Shown: one piece after another, positions 8,252 through 18,728 of the stretch
Numbering within the stretch: position 1 is the first letter of the stretch
Layout of the letters: every line of letters begins with the position of its first letter
Origin: Gnetum montanum
Taxonomy: Eukaryota; Streptophyta; Gnetopsida; Gnetales; Gnetaceae
Direction: 5' to 3'
NCBI GenBank assembly: GCA_015680685.1
Contig: MNCI01001268.1
Coordinates: 735,808 to 756,588 of the forward strand
Length of the DNA stretch: 20,781 bases
Made by a program: the position numbers and the translations under genes
The notes under the pieces: generated by a model
Seen by the model: the letters and a program-made list of their open reading frames with translations, nothing else
The model's database searches: none
What the model was told of the DNA's origin: nothing

Positions 8252-9222
8252 TTAACATTATAGACAAGCTTCAATCAAAAACGAGAAGAACCCTTGATGT
8301 CTATGCCCAAGGGAAACTGTTAGAATTAAGTGCCCATCAAATACAAAGACTAATTGAGCAAGTAGCTAAAGAGGAGGGTGAATTATAAAAAAGAGAAAGT
8401 GCAGAAGAATATAACCGCAATCCTTCCATTCATAAGAGGGAGGTTTGATTTTGTGACAATGAGGAAGAATTTGCACCTAATGAGATGGTGAATAGGAAAA
8501 CTTTGTCACTCTAAAAATTTCAATCTGAAATTATGGCCAAGGTTGATTAGTTATGGAACTCCATGGGTAGCAGATTTTAAGGTATCCTAAAAATTGCTAA
8601 AGAGTCCAAAGAATAAGGTAGTGATTGTGAGTGCAAGAGGTGTAAGGAAGTTGAATGTACCTACAAAAAAGGTAAGGGCAAGATTGCTGCCATAGAAGAA
8701 GTTGCAAAAAATGAATTAGATGATGATGGTGGGTGTGACATCTACCAATATGAACATCCTAAGGGATGTTGCCCCATAGTGTCACATTTATAGGATTCTG
8801 GGATATATGCTTTGAATCCATGACTAACACAAAGGAAAACATCCAGAAGATTACCTTATCCTGAAAGTAATTTTAGGCAATTCCACTAGCAACAACAATA
8901 TTATCCAAGCGAAACTCCATCATAACCATATGAGTAATATCAATAGTAGAAGTAATCACAATCATGGGTGTTGGTAGCACCAAGGCAGCAATACCCTTAT
9001 AGACAACTTGATCCATATGGGTACTACATTCAGCAACCCCTATCTGCATGTGACTTCTCCAATCACATTTCTAATTTCCAATCGCACTACCACCCTTTTG
9101 ATTATTATGAAACTCATTCTCTACATGAAAGAAAGAATGCCACCTTTTATCTTTATCCCCCTCCTATCCCTGCACATGTTCCTCCTCTAGCCACACAGCT
9201 ACCACCTGCTCCACCTATGTAA
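8252..9222 (+). pseudogene. gag: Gag pseudogene, 5'-truncated (element B)
   Basis: Sequence joins the Gag core part-way through: KTRRTLDVYAQGK, then LIEQVAKEEGEL, matching C at 20090-20188. One frame can be followed to TAA 9220-9222, broken by many stops. The zinc knuckle (8734-8769) reads C-D-I-Y...H...C: its second Cys is Tyr, a TGC-to-TAC change. A Gln/Pro/Tyr-rich tail follows (RQQYPYRQLDPYGYY), as in A. Only about the last two-thirds of gag remain; the upstream ATG at 8188 lies in LTR sequence and is not a gag start. Confidence 0.85.
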
Positions 9223-10058
9223 GGTGAACTACTAGCTCAACCGCAACAACACAACGCTGCTAAGGTCATTAATACCAGTTCATCAATTGAGTAGGTTAAA
9301 TACTCAATCAAAGAATAGACCTTTCTTCTGACCCCATAGTCCACCTAAGCCCTCAACTACCCCTATGGTTGATAACCCTATCCTTGCATCTTTCTCTGTA
9401 TCACATTCTGTTGATTCCCCTTCAAACCAAACATTGCCTAGGATCCATATTATGATGCTTACTCACACTATATCTGATTGGATCCATGCTAAAAACCTGG
9501 AAATTAGCTAATCCTGAAAGTCTTCTCATTTATTTACAAATTGCTGATAATAAACCATGCAAAGCTCTTCTTGACTTAGGTTCTGGTGTCAATTTAATTT
9601 TTCATGAGATGTACACTGCATGGAACCTACGTCCTCTCAAGAAGAGTAATATCATATTAGAATTGATAGACTAGTCCATCACTGTTCCATTGGGACTGGT
9701 AGAAGACATTATGACCACTATCTACGAGTAGTCTTATCCTATTGAGTTCCTAGTGATCAAGGTGGAGAACTACAAAGGGTATTTCCCAATCATCATGGGA
9801 AGGACATGGCTTAGCACTATTGATGCAAGCATGAGCATTAGAGATCTTTCCCTAAAAACACCCAAAGAAAATACATTCAGAAAGATTGAGAAAAAGCAAG
9901 TTCCATGCATCACGTACAACGATACAAGATGCAATTGTATGTAGAAACTTTGGGCCATGAAACAAGAAATTATCTCTACATGTAAGTAGTATGCACCAAA
10001 AGCAAAAATTTAAAGATGTCTATATGTAGTAGCCATAAAATAGGAGGGCACCCAGTGG
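9223..10058 (+). pseudogene. pol: Protease domain of pol (element B)
   Basis: The gag-pro linker is frameshifted at least twice (about 9290-9500). From 9486 the protease reads SLLIYLQIADNK then ALLDLGSGVNLI; the catalytic D-S-G is D-L-G (9573-9581), a TCA-to-TTA change. LGLVEDIMTT and IIMGRTWLSTIDA follow, as in A. Stops at about 9672 (TAG) and 9729 (TAG, shared with A at 3525). The enzyme would cleave the polyprotein; this copy would be inactive. Confidence 0.85.
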
Positions 10059-11130
10059 TTGACCACTGATTCTGACAATAGCACACTTTGCATGGAATTG
10101 ACTAAGAGGCTAACATGTGCATATGTCATAGGCATGGATGAACTAGAGCAAGTTCATCACCAACTCTCTAATGATGCAAATGATGATACTTATTGGAAAG
10201 AGTTGGAGATTCCTGAAAATTTCAAGCAAGAGCCCCTTGAACTAAAAATGCTACTGATTGAAATGAAATGTGTGTTTTTTAAAAATGGGAAGCTAGTCAT
10301 AATCAATGTAAATCTTGCTCTAGAGCAGAAAAAGATGCTATTGAATGTGGTTAAAGAATGGTCAACAGCTTTTTCTTGGTCATTTCATGAACTCACAAGG
10401 ATTGATCCTAGGATATGCCAACATTGTATCTACACTGATCTAACCATGAAGCCAAATAGATAGCCACAAAGGTAATTGAACCCCAAACTAAAGCAAATCA
10501 TCAAAGAGGAAATTGAACAACTCTTCAAGGTGGAGTTCATTTATCCCATTGCAAATAGTGAGTGAGTTAGGCCACTCATGATTGTGCTAAAGAAAGGAGG
10601 TAAGTGGTAGGTCTACATTGATTTTTGACTACTGAATATGGCAACATTCAAGGATCATTTTCCATTGTCATTTGTTGATCAGGTGTTAGAAACAATATCT
10701 ACGCATTGCTACTACAATTTTCTAAATGGATATAATGGTTGTAACCAAATTCAAATTGCACTAGAGAACTAGGTGAAGACAACATTCACGAGTCCTTGAG
10801 GGACTTTTGCATGTCGCAAGATGCCATTTGGTCTATGCAATGCTCTTGCTACATTCCAACGTCTAGTTCTAAGCATTTTTCTACAGTAAATCAGAAGTGG
10901 TGTGGAAGTTTTCATGGATGAATTTTCCACTTATGGAGCTACATTTGAGCAAGCCTAGGACCACCTTGAGCAAGTGCATTGTATTAGGGCACAGAATATC
11001 TCAAGTAAGAATTGAGGTAAACCCTAAGAAAATAGGGGTCATCTAAGGAGTAACTTGCCAATTGAAAACTATCAAAGATGTTCGATCATTCCTTGGACAT
11101 ACTAGCTACTACTAGTGATTCATAGAGAAT
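10059..11130 (+). pseudogene. pol: Reverse transcriptase domain of pol (element B)
   Basis: An open linker (10059-10463, with KELEIPENFKQEPLELKM) leads into RT. Recognisable blocks are LFKVEFIYPIANSEW, PLMIVLKKGGKW, FLNGYNGCNQIQIAL (about 10719-10755), RKMPFGLCNALATFQ and VFMDEFSTYG (about 10908-10937). The first catalytic Asp is Asn (AAT 10725-10727). The Y/F-x-D-D motif reads F-M-D-E (10911-10922). About 20-25 codons seem missing near 10975, between FEQA/HLEQV and CIVLGHRIS. The connection block VRSFLGHTSYY follows near 11080-11115. Stops are frequent. Ty3/gypsy affinity is clear; the enzyme is dead. Confidence 0.88.
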
Positions 11131-11645
11131 TTCCTAAGATTGCAAGGCCGTTGGTAAAGCTAAGAAAGAAAGATGCTTCATTTTTCTAGACCATGGAATG
11201 TGAAAAAGCATTTCAACAATTGAAAGAGAAACTTATAGAAACTCTGATCCTACAAGCACCTGACTAGTCTAGACCATTTCATATCATGACAGATGTATCA
11301 AATTATGCCTTGAGAGAAATGCTTACATAGATGGATGACAAGAAATGTCCATACTACATCCACTACGCTAGCCAAAGAATTATGGGTGCACAATTAAACT
11401 ACATCACTACAAGAAAAGGAATTGATGGTAGTGGTGTTTGCTCTACATAAGTTTAGGCATTATGTGCTTGTATACAAGGTGTTTGTTCACATGGAGCATA
11501 GTGCCATCCACTTCCTAATGAATAAGCCAACAATGAGCCCTCGTGCCATATGGTGATTGGTGATTTTGCAGGAATTTGATCTTACAATGGTAGATTGAAA
11601 GGGCACTAAGAATGTGGTTGCTGATCATTTGTCTTGGTTATAATG
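11131..11645 (+). pseudogene. pol: RNase H domain of pol (element B)
   Basis: Degraded but readable in pieces: KLRKKDASF, MECEKAFQQLKEKL, HIMTDVSNYALREML (catalytic Asp), ELMVVVFALHKFRHYV, MEHSAIHFLMNKP and GTKNVVADHLSWL (final Asp). A one-base insertion near 11410 separates the second Asp/Glu region from its neighbours. In the usual D-H-S position this copy has E-H-S. Position directly after RT and before integrase is standard for Ty3/gypsy. It would remove RNA from the RNA-DNA hybrid. Confidence 0.82.
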
Positions 11646-12990
11646 GAACGACAAAGAGGAAGAAAACTCACTATCTAATATGTTTTCTGATGAACTCCTC
11701 TTTGTCGGGGCTATAACTAAACAATTGCCCAATAAGCCTAAATGGCATGATGGCATTCTCACCTGTCTTCTCACCCAAGAGATGCCATAAGAGTTAGACC
11801 ACTAGAAGAAATAGCAGTTTCTTCACAAAGTAAAACACTTCAAGGAGATCAACGGATACCTCTACAAGGTGTGTGCCGATGACTTGGTTCATTGGTATGT
11901 CCTTGATGATCAACTATGCATTCTCCAAGATGCTCATGAAGGTCCTTGAGGAGGACACTATGCTAGGAGACACATGACCATTAGAATCTTGATGGCAAGG
12001 TACTATTAGCTAACAATCTTTAGGGATGCTCACCATTGCATCTACTCTTGTGAATGATGCCAATGAGATGGTGGAATGATTGCTCAAATGGAGGGACCTC
12101 AATAATGGATTCAACCACTAGAACCCTTCAACATTTGGGGCATTGATTTCATGGGTTCCATCATGCCCATGTCAAATGGAAAGGCATAGATCATAGTCAC
12201 TATTGACTATTGTATGAAATGGGTAGAAGTAGTAGCTATCATTGACTATACATCTTCTACTGCTACTCAGTTTGTACAACAAAATGTTGTAAATAGGTTT
12301 GGTGTGCCACGTGCATTGATTTCTAATAATGGAACTCACTTTACAAGCACTACTTTTTAGAAGCTCATGCAACATTTGGGGGTTAAACATAAACTCACAA
12401 CACCCTACCACCCCCAAGCCAATAGTCAAGCTAAGATTACCAATAGGAAAATTACAAGGATTCTAACAAGAATTGTTAGCAAATATAGAAAAGACTGGAG
12501 CACAAAACTCAACAATGCCCTTTGGGCCTACCACTCAACATGGAAACTTCCTATAGGCTATTCTCCTTATGAGCTTGTGTATGGAAAATTACCAACACTT
12601 CCTATTCAATCCAAGCTTTGTACACTTTCAATAGCTTGTGACCTCGACCTTAACTTGATTCTAGCACAAAAAGAAGGACTAATGAATCTCAACCTACTAG
12701 ACCAAAAGTGCCCTATTATCTAATGAGTTGCACATGGCCTACAATAAAAAGTGCCATGGCCTTAAAATCAAAAAATTCAAATTTCAACTAGGAGATAAGG
12801 TTCTCTACCGGAGCCCACACATGTACCTCAATGAACTAAGTTCCAAACATTGTGGGAAGGGCCTTACATCATTTACGAAACTTTTCCTTCTAGGGCCATA
12901 ATGATATACAAACCTGAAAGCCCAAACAAAAAATAGCTTGTCAACATCCAACAAAGAAAACCTTTCCATGAGCATAAGCTAGCTAATACA
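11646..12990 (+). pseudogene. pol: Integrase domain of pol with GPY/F module (element B)
   Basis: The zinc-binding HHCC region is at about 11930-12065 (GGHYARRH; C-E-stop-C). The core shows WGIDFMG with the first Asp (12145-12147), then SNNGTHF where the second catalytic Asp is Asn (12325-12327), and NSQAKITNRKI where the catalytic Glu is Lys (12433-12435). The D-35-E spacing is intact. Residues 12367-12723 are an open run. After frameshifts near 12730 and 12830 come LGDKVLY and WEGPYIIYETFPS (GPY/F, 12859-12867). No chromodomain follows, which argues against a chromovirus. The two catalytic changes are both G-to-A. Confidence 0.88.
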
Positions 12991-13690
12991 ACAAACACCT
13001 CATTGGATGGACAACCACACTCCATATTTCATATCTCCTTCTTTCAACTTAGTCATGGGGAAGATGCCCACCCATGCTAATCATATAAATAGTTCCTTAG
13101 TTTTTCATGTTTTTGTTTTACAACTTTTTGTTTATACATCCTTTATTTTACATCTTTTTGTTTTCATGTTATTAATCTTTTCTAATTTTTGTTTTACACC
13201 ATCATTAGTACATTTGCTATTTCTTGAGTATTTTACACTTTCTTTTATATTTTCTTTTATTTTATTTGTGTGATTTTCTAACTTTTTGTTAATAAGTGCC
13301 AAGTACAGTGGTAATGTGCTGCTTGATAGTGGTATGTACTATTTTGTTATTTGATTGTTGGTGTCAAGATCTTGGTTTTGAATTTTGTTACGAGTGATTA
13401 GGACATGGTTTCTTTTTCATGCAATATGCAGTGAGTCCACAACATCCACCCATTCACAAACTCTATGGTTTTCCTTATTCTAGAAATGTGTAGTTCATTT
13501 TTCATTAATAAAACATTAACAAATTTGTGACTTTGGTAGTTTTCGAAATTGAAAATGATTCAAAGGTTTGAATAGGATGTGAGTTCAAGGGAATTCAATA
13601 TTCTTTGTGCCTTTCTATTTGCCTAGGTGCATGTGTGTTTTCATGGATTCCTTACTATTCTGTGTTGACCAATAAAAGGAGTTGAATAAG

Positions 13691-13930
13691 TCTTTGCATG
13701 GTGTCATTCTCATAAAAAAATCGATGGGAATTCAAAGCACAACCATTAAACAAAATAAACACATACATCTTTGCATGGTGTGATTCCTAGTTCAAAAAAA
13801 ACTGATGGGAATTCAAAGCACACCCCTTAAACAAAATAAACGCATACATCTTTGCATGGTGTGGTTCCTAGTTCAAAAAAAAGAAAAAAACCAATAGGAA
13901 TTCAAAACACACCCCTTAGATGAAATAAAT
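13691..13930 (+). repeat. Three tandem copies of a 77-81 bp unit (element B)
   Basis: Units start TCTTTGCATGGTGT at 13691, 13768 and 13849. Each runs through an A-run, GGGAATTCAAAGCACA (or a close variant) and CC(C)TTAAACAAAATAAA. Element A has one related unit (about 4640-4725). This is local amplification in the 3' region. Confidence 0.88.
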
Positions 13931-14952
13931 GGGCTACAAGCACTAGTTATGGAACTAGAAAGACATGTTACCCATGCCTAAAGGTCCCCTCTAACTAAGG
14001 CCCTTCCTCACTTTCTACTTTTCTTTTCTTCTTTAATAAGGAATGGTGGCTATTCTGTGGGAGCACTCTTATGTCTCAGGGGGATGGATTGGTCTTAGAA
14101 TGGTGATGTGAAGTCACTGAACAAGGTTGGTTTTGGTCTGGACTAATGATGGATCTTATCAAGTCATTTAACCATAAAATTCACAAGGGACTTCATGTGA
14201 TCTTAATCAGGAACTCCATTCCACTCTCTCTCATCCATATATGCTTTCCATGTCTCACCTCATTATTGGTTTCATGTTCTTGTTTGATGTCCTGGTTTGA
14301 TGTGTCAAAATTCTTAGGTAGTTTCTTCTAGGTTTTTGTACTTAACCTTCCATAACCATTAATCATCCATGGAGCCCATGAACTCTTTGATTTGAAGTTA
14401 TGCAAGGGCATACAAGGCTTGTGCTTGCTTTGGGGAGGACCCACTTGCATATCTTTTGGTTGGGTTAGTTAAGTTCTTTACCCTTAGACACTCTTACAAT
14501 CAAATCCTTTTGTTTACCTCATCAATGACATCCAATCGTTCACATCTTCATAACATTTTTCAATGAACTTTTCTTTTTATTGTTATGAATTCTTACACCC
14601 CCTTCAAATTTTTTCTTATGTAGAACTTTTTCAAATTTAATGGACCACTTATCTATTTTACCCTATTTGTTAGCCTTACTGCTAACACTCCTAAAGGAAT
14701 CAATCTACCACAGTCACAACTTAGCCAAGTGTAACCACTGATGAGACAAGGCATTTAACAGCTATGTGTTACACATTGCATACTAATTCACGATTTTGTT
14801 GCGATTATAGTGGGAAGCATGGATTGGAAGCAAGACTATCTTCATCAAGGATGATGCAGCAATACCACACAACAAGGACCATTTATGATCATTGGCTCTT
14901 ATTTCTCATTTTTCAACTGCCAAGAGGGATGGATGTCAGTTCTGCCTAGGAT

Positions 14953-14974
14953 GTTCACTTCTCTTATTGTGAAC
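14953..14974 (+). repeat. Inverted repeat GTTCAC/GTGAAC before 3' LTR (element B)
   Basis: A 6-bp stem (14953-14958 and 14969-14974) with a 10-base loop, at the same distance class from the LTR as the one in element A (5787-5808). Confidence 0.6.
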
Positions 14975-15140
14975 ACCCAATTTTATAAAAGATTGTAACT
15001 CCATACACTTGACCACTTGGAGTCTATTTGTTCCATTTAAGTTAGTTTGTATGTTCGTTAATAATTCGATACCTTCCCAATATTTTGTAAGGAACTTGTT
15101 CCTCCTCTTCTTCACTCAAGGATGAGTTTTCATTCAATTG

Positions 15141-15148
15141 TGGGGGTA
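15141..15148 (+). other. Polypurine tract (element B)
   Basis: TGGGGGTA immediately before the 3' LTR start TGATTAG; five consecutive G. Counterpart of 5943-5950. Confidence 0.7.
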
Positions 15149-15980
15149 TGATTAGTCATGTTTTGACATGCTCTGATATCGGAGCAATGACATCAGATAC
15201 TCAATGTTGGGAGCCCAGGACATGATGTCGAATATCCCATATTGTGAGGTATATGCCAACCTATAAATATAGTGTTTGGGCTCATGATTTTCATATAGTT
15301 TTTCATATTTTTTGCGTAGAGTAGTGAAGCTCTTGTAGTTTGTTTTCTCCAGAGTGCCTGCAACATTTTTGAGTGCTTGCAATAGGAGTCTAAGTGTGTA
15401 TGGATCTTTGTTCGAGCATTGATGTACCTGAGCACAGTAGTGTGACAGGAATAAAAATGAACCTTTTTGATAATCCTTGTAGCACTGAGAATAGATTAAT
15501 GTTTTCTTTAATGCACTTTACTTGCATGTGTTTTACTTTAATGCATTTAAATTAAGCAATTAATTTTAGTTATTAATGAACACAAGCACGACCATTTCAA
15601 GCATACATATAGTGTTTGGTAGCCTTGCAGTGCTATATGTATTTAGGATGTGTCTAGGAAAGTGGGACGGGTACTTGTGTTAGGCTAGCTAGTTAGTGAA
15701 TAAATTAGATCTTAAATTACTCTACTTGTCATTCTTGTTGTAGGTGATCAAACTTATAAAACATAAAATGATAAAAATCATGTACCTCAACTATACTTAA
15801 ATCATATGCTTGAGCTTCACAAGTGTAGTTGAGAAGATAATGAATGTTCTCAATGCCCATTTCACTTCCTAGAAGAACTAGTGCAGTAGAGAACTATAGG
15901 TCCACGCAATTTGACCGGATCACATCTGAACACCTTAGTGATTCATATGGTTGGATGTAGGGATACTTCACCCCTCATCA
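15149..15980 (+). repeat. Element B 3' LTR (832 bp)
   Basis: It starts TGATTAG and ends CCCCTCATCA. TATA box at 15262-15269, AATAAA at 15450-15455. U3 has the imperfect palindrome TGCTCTGATATCGGAGCA (15171-15188). R matches LTRs A and C in the AGTAGGAGTC / GGATCTTTGTTC / AATAAA order, but U3 does not align to theirs. The tail (15700-15980) is a recognisable relative of the A and C tails (AAAAATCATGTACCTCA, GTATGG-like and GTAGGGATAC blocks). Confidence 0.88.
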
Positions 15981-17677
15981 ATGACAATGACATATTATAC
16001 TTGTGTAGTTTACAAAGATTAAGTGGATAAGCATGTTAATGATAACAATGTCCATACTTCATCAAATGTGTTGGTGTAACAACAAAAGTATAAACTAAAT
16101 TTCTCATGACTCTTAGAAGAAGTTATAGAAGAAAAGAATTAATACCATATAAATTGTAATTTTTTAAAGTTAATCATTTGTAATAATTTTGTTATAATGT
16201 AATTTTTGTACAAAGGCTAACTGCTTTGAAATTTTGCCAAATGCAACACTTATGATCATGTCAATTAGTTTGGTCTTAGTTGACCTTCTAATTGTGTGTT
16301 ATCCATTTTGTATAAATTCAATGACATGTTTTTAATTAGTCGTGGAGATATGATGAAGCATCAAATATCTCATTGTGGCCAACCTAAGGCTAATATAACA
16401 TATCACATAGAAGTGTTAGCATAGCTCTTATCTTAGCATTGATGAAATTGAAAATTCATAAAAAGAGATGCATAGACACATCTATTATTACTAGTGTGTA
16501 CTGCAAAGAGCCAAATCTTTGAATTAATTTTTCATCATCAAATGGTACTACAAGACAAAATGATTGTAAAATTAATTTTATGAATTGATGGATGGATGTA
16601 CTTGTTTATGGCTCCAATTCATCATTATTTTTCAAATTTTTTTCATTATTATTAGTGGGGAATGACTTTTCATTATCCCCTAACATGGTCCCAATGGTGT
16701 TTTATAAATGTAAAATCAATACCATGTTGTAATCATTGTGGTAATCAAAGAATAAAGGTTGTGTACAAATTTTTTTAAGTCTTCAAATGTCATTACCACT
16801 CTAATATTTCATTATTTTTTCACTTTTAGCAACTCAACATTATTCTATTTCTCCATAAACATTTCAACATTAATTTCTCACCAAATTTCATTAATCATCG
16901 ACATCATTAGTCTCTTAACAAATTCAGCAATTTGTTAATTTCATTCATCAACATTTAAGTTTTAGTATCAATTCTCATCACATGTGATCAAATTTCAGAC
17001 ATCTAAATTCAAAATCAAGTTAATTCAACTTTTATAAAGCTAGCATTTAGAAGTTCAAGGATAATCTACATTAAATCACATTGATCATATTTAAATTCAT
17101 TCACTTTGTTGTTTCATTATCATTGCTATTAGATTTCATCTTCATTCAAATTCAATTGCACATTTAAATTTCATCAATTCATCAAGATTTTAGATGTAAT
17201 CAAACTTCATTGCAATTTCTAGAAAGTTAAAAGTCACATTTGGGGCTACTTATTTCAATAAATTTCAATCAACAAATTACCTCAAATCAAGTTCAAATTT
17301 TGTAGGAACATAGATTGTTAGATTGTTGGATTGTTGAAAGAGGTTGGTATCAAGTATTTACTAACTCCATAACTCTCTAGGTTCATTGAGATATTCATTT
17401 CGTAAGTTCGCAATTCCTATTTTAAATGCTAAACAACTTTATTCAATACCTTCTTTTTAAGCCATATTTGAATCATCAAATAAATTCCATGTAAACTAAA
17501 ATTTTACAAGCTTATATCTCTTGCAAAATGAGCTTTCCAACAAGCCTAAGATTAGCCTGAAAGTCATCCAGATCATGAAGTTATCGCAATCACAAAATCA
17601 TAAAAATTTTAGGTTTTTTACAATTTGGTTGCCCTCATCAATTGGATTGCCCTATGTTTTGCGTTAGTCTTGGATGG
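15981..17677. other. AT-rich spacer between elements B and C
   Basis: No convincing gene or RNA in 1.7 kb. It starts with ATGAC, the likely target duplication of B. From about 16770 to 17300 it is rich in TTCATTAATTTCA-like pyrimidine-biased words without a clear period. At 16331-16375 there is a short match to the PPT-LTR junction of element A (see separate entry). Confidence 0.6.
16341..16375 (+). repeat. Possible old PPT/LTR edge
   Basis: AATTAGTCGTGGAGATA followed by TGATGAAGCATCA resembles TTTAGTCATGGAGGTA followed by TGATGGGATG at the A 3' LTR (5936-5960). The following 100 bp do not align well. It may be a badly decayed LTR start or a chance match. Confidence 0.3.
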
Positions 17678-17732
17678 TGATGAGACGCGATATCGCATCC
17701 TCCCCTGCGATATCGTGGTCCGCTGCCAAATC

Positions 17733-17740
17733 TATAAATA
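17733..17740 (+). promoter_or_regulatory. TATA box of LTR C
   Basis: TATAAATA in CAAATCTATAAATAAGAGG, the same context as in LTR A. Two GATATC-centred palindromes lie 20-45 bp upstream. Confidence 0.75.
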
Positions 17741-17907
17741 AGAGGGAGCACTCCCCTCATTTCCCATCCTAGGCTAGAAGTAGCGAAGCTCTGGTGGATT
17801 GATCACCCCAGAGATAGAATATTTTCCATGTGCCTGCAGTAGGAGTCCCCCAAGTTAACAGTTCTTTATTCGAGCAGCTTTGTACCTAAATGCAAGTTGT
17901 GTACAGC

Positions 17908-17913
17908 AATAAA
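17908..17913 (+). terminator. Polyadenylation signal of LTR C
   Basis: AATAAA about 170 bp downstream of the TATA box, within a block conserved with LTR A (AATAAAGAC, then CTTGCAGT). Confidence 0.6.
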
Positions 17914-17991
17914 GACGAGCTTTGTGGATAAACCTTGCAGTACATGGATAGGTTTTATTACATGTTATTTCTTACCTATTGTTAGCGCGTC

Positions 17992-18174
17992 ATGAGTACG
18001 ACTTGGTTACGAGCATTGATGAATGTGTACGGCTAACCAAGGAATCGGTTACTCATCGCAATTAGATTCTCTCACCCTTATCTTTTAGAACGTGGGATGA
18101 GTACGACTTGATTACGAGCATCTACGAATGTGTACGGCTAGTCAAGAAATTGATTGCTTGTCACACTTAGGCTA
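17992..18174 (+). repeat. Direct repeat inside LTR C, period 105 bp
   Basis: ATGAGTACGACTTGGTTACG begins at 17992 and ATGAGTACGACTTGATTACG at 18097; about 65-75 bp of each copy match (GAATGTGTACGGCTA in both). A third, weaker relative (GAGTATGACCACTTCGAACA) starts near 18187. LTR A has only the third type. Confidence 0.8.
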
Positions 18175-18587
18175 GCTAGGTGCCTGAGTATGACCACTTC
18201 GAACACATGCATTACGTGTGGTGATTCCAGTAACGATTATCATTTGGTAGCCACAGTTGCATAGTTCAGGGTGTGTACGGTAAGTGGGAACGGATGCTGA
18301 CGCTAGTTAATTTAGACTTAGGACATTAGTTAGAGTTAGTTAGTTTCTCAACCCTTTGCTCTTAGCTTAGAAGACATAAAAACCATAAAAGACCATAAAA
18401 ATCATATACCTCAGACTTACTTAACCATACACCTTGACAACAACAAGTAAGTTTGGGAAGACAACGAATGATTAACCCCAAGTGTTCCATGGGGCGTTTA
18501 GGCATTTAGTCTGCGGAGTTCGATCGGATCGCGTGTGCTACGCTCGTTTCGTATGGTTGAGTGTAGGGGTACCTTGCCACTTATCAT

Positions 18588-18604
18588 TAGCGCCGTTGCC
18601 GGGG
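18588..18604 (+). other. Primer-binding site, tRNA-Asp type (element C)
   Basis: TAGCGCCGTTGCCGGGG matches the complement of the tRNA-Asp 3' end at 16 of 17 positions; the mismatch is G to A at position 2. Confidence 0.9.
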
Positions 18605-18728
18605 ACTAAGTGTCTGTGTGTTGAATAGGACATAAGGGATATCACTCACATCGTTGTGAGCCTTAACGAACCTTCGGGTTAATAAAAAGATAAAAATTTT
18701 ATAACGATGAAATAACACACCAATAAAA
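18605..18728 (+). other. 5' leader between PBS and ORF1 (element C)
   Basis: Two hairpins are visible: CTCACA-TCGT-TGTGAG (18645-18660) and AACC-TTCG-GGTT (18669-18680), the latter with a UUCG tetraloop closed by C-G. The second lies at the same place as AACCC-TTA-GGGTT in A. Confidence 0.6.

Larger units (their letters stand above)
12991..15139 (+). other. Long 3' non-coding region between integrase and 3' LTR (element B)
   Basis: No env-like gene is recognisable. The region parallels 4020-5941 of element A: TCATGGGGAAGATG (13053), T-rich TTTTTGTTTTACA-like units (13100-13260), GGGGAGGACCCACTT (14433-14447), the GTTCAC/GTGAAC hairpin (14953-14974) and CCTTCCCAATATTTTGTAAGGAACTT (15072-15097). 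The short open frames here are Phe/Leu-rich products of T-rich DNA and not genes. Confidence 0.75.
7751..15980 (+). mobile_element. Element B: Athila-like Ty3/gypsy retrotransposon with degenerate full pol
   Basis: Order: partial 5' LTR (7751-8251), 3' two-thirds of gag, protease, RT, RNase H, integrase with GPY/F module, long 3' region, purine tract, 3' LTR (15149-15980). PBS, leader, ORF1 and the start of gag are deleted. Flanks GTGAC (7746-7750) and ATGAC (15981-15985) look like a 5-bp target duplication with one mutation. Its 5' and 3' LTRs differ far more, including indels, than the LTR parts of element A, so B is the older insertion and belongs to a diverged subfamily. Confidence 0.9.
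17678..18586 (+). repeat. Element C 5' LTR (909 bp)
   Basis: It starts TGATGAGACG and ends CACTTATCA. It contains GCGATATCGC and CGATATCG palindromes, TATA box at 17733-17740, AATAAA at 17908-17913, a tandem module (17992-18174) absent from LTR A, and a tail matching A (AAAAATCATATACCTCAGAC onward). This is the only complete 5' LTR in the window. Confidence 0.92.

Noticed and set aside
13691-13930. CRISPR-like array
   Set aside because: Whole units are repeated with no unique spacers, and the context is a plant retrotransposon.
14146-14331. Short open frame in the B 3' region
   Set aside because: No homologous frame at the matching place in A and no known motif.
15152-15435. Two antisense frames in the B 3' LTR
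   Set aside because: They cross the TATA box and R region; no counterpart in the other B LTR.
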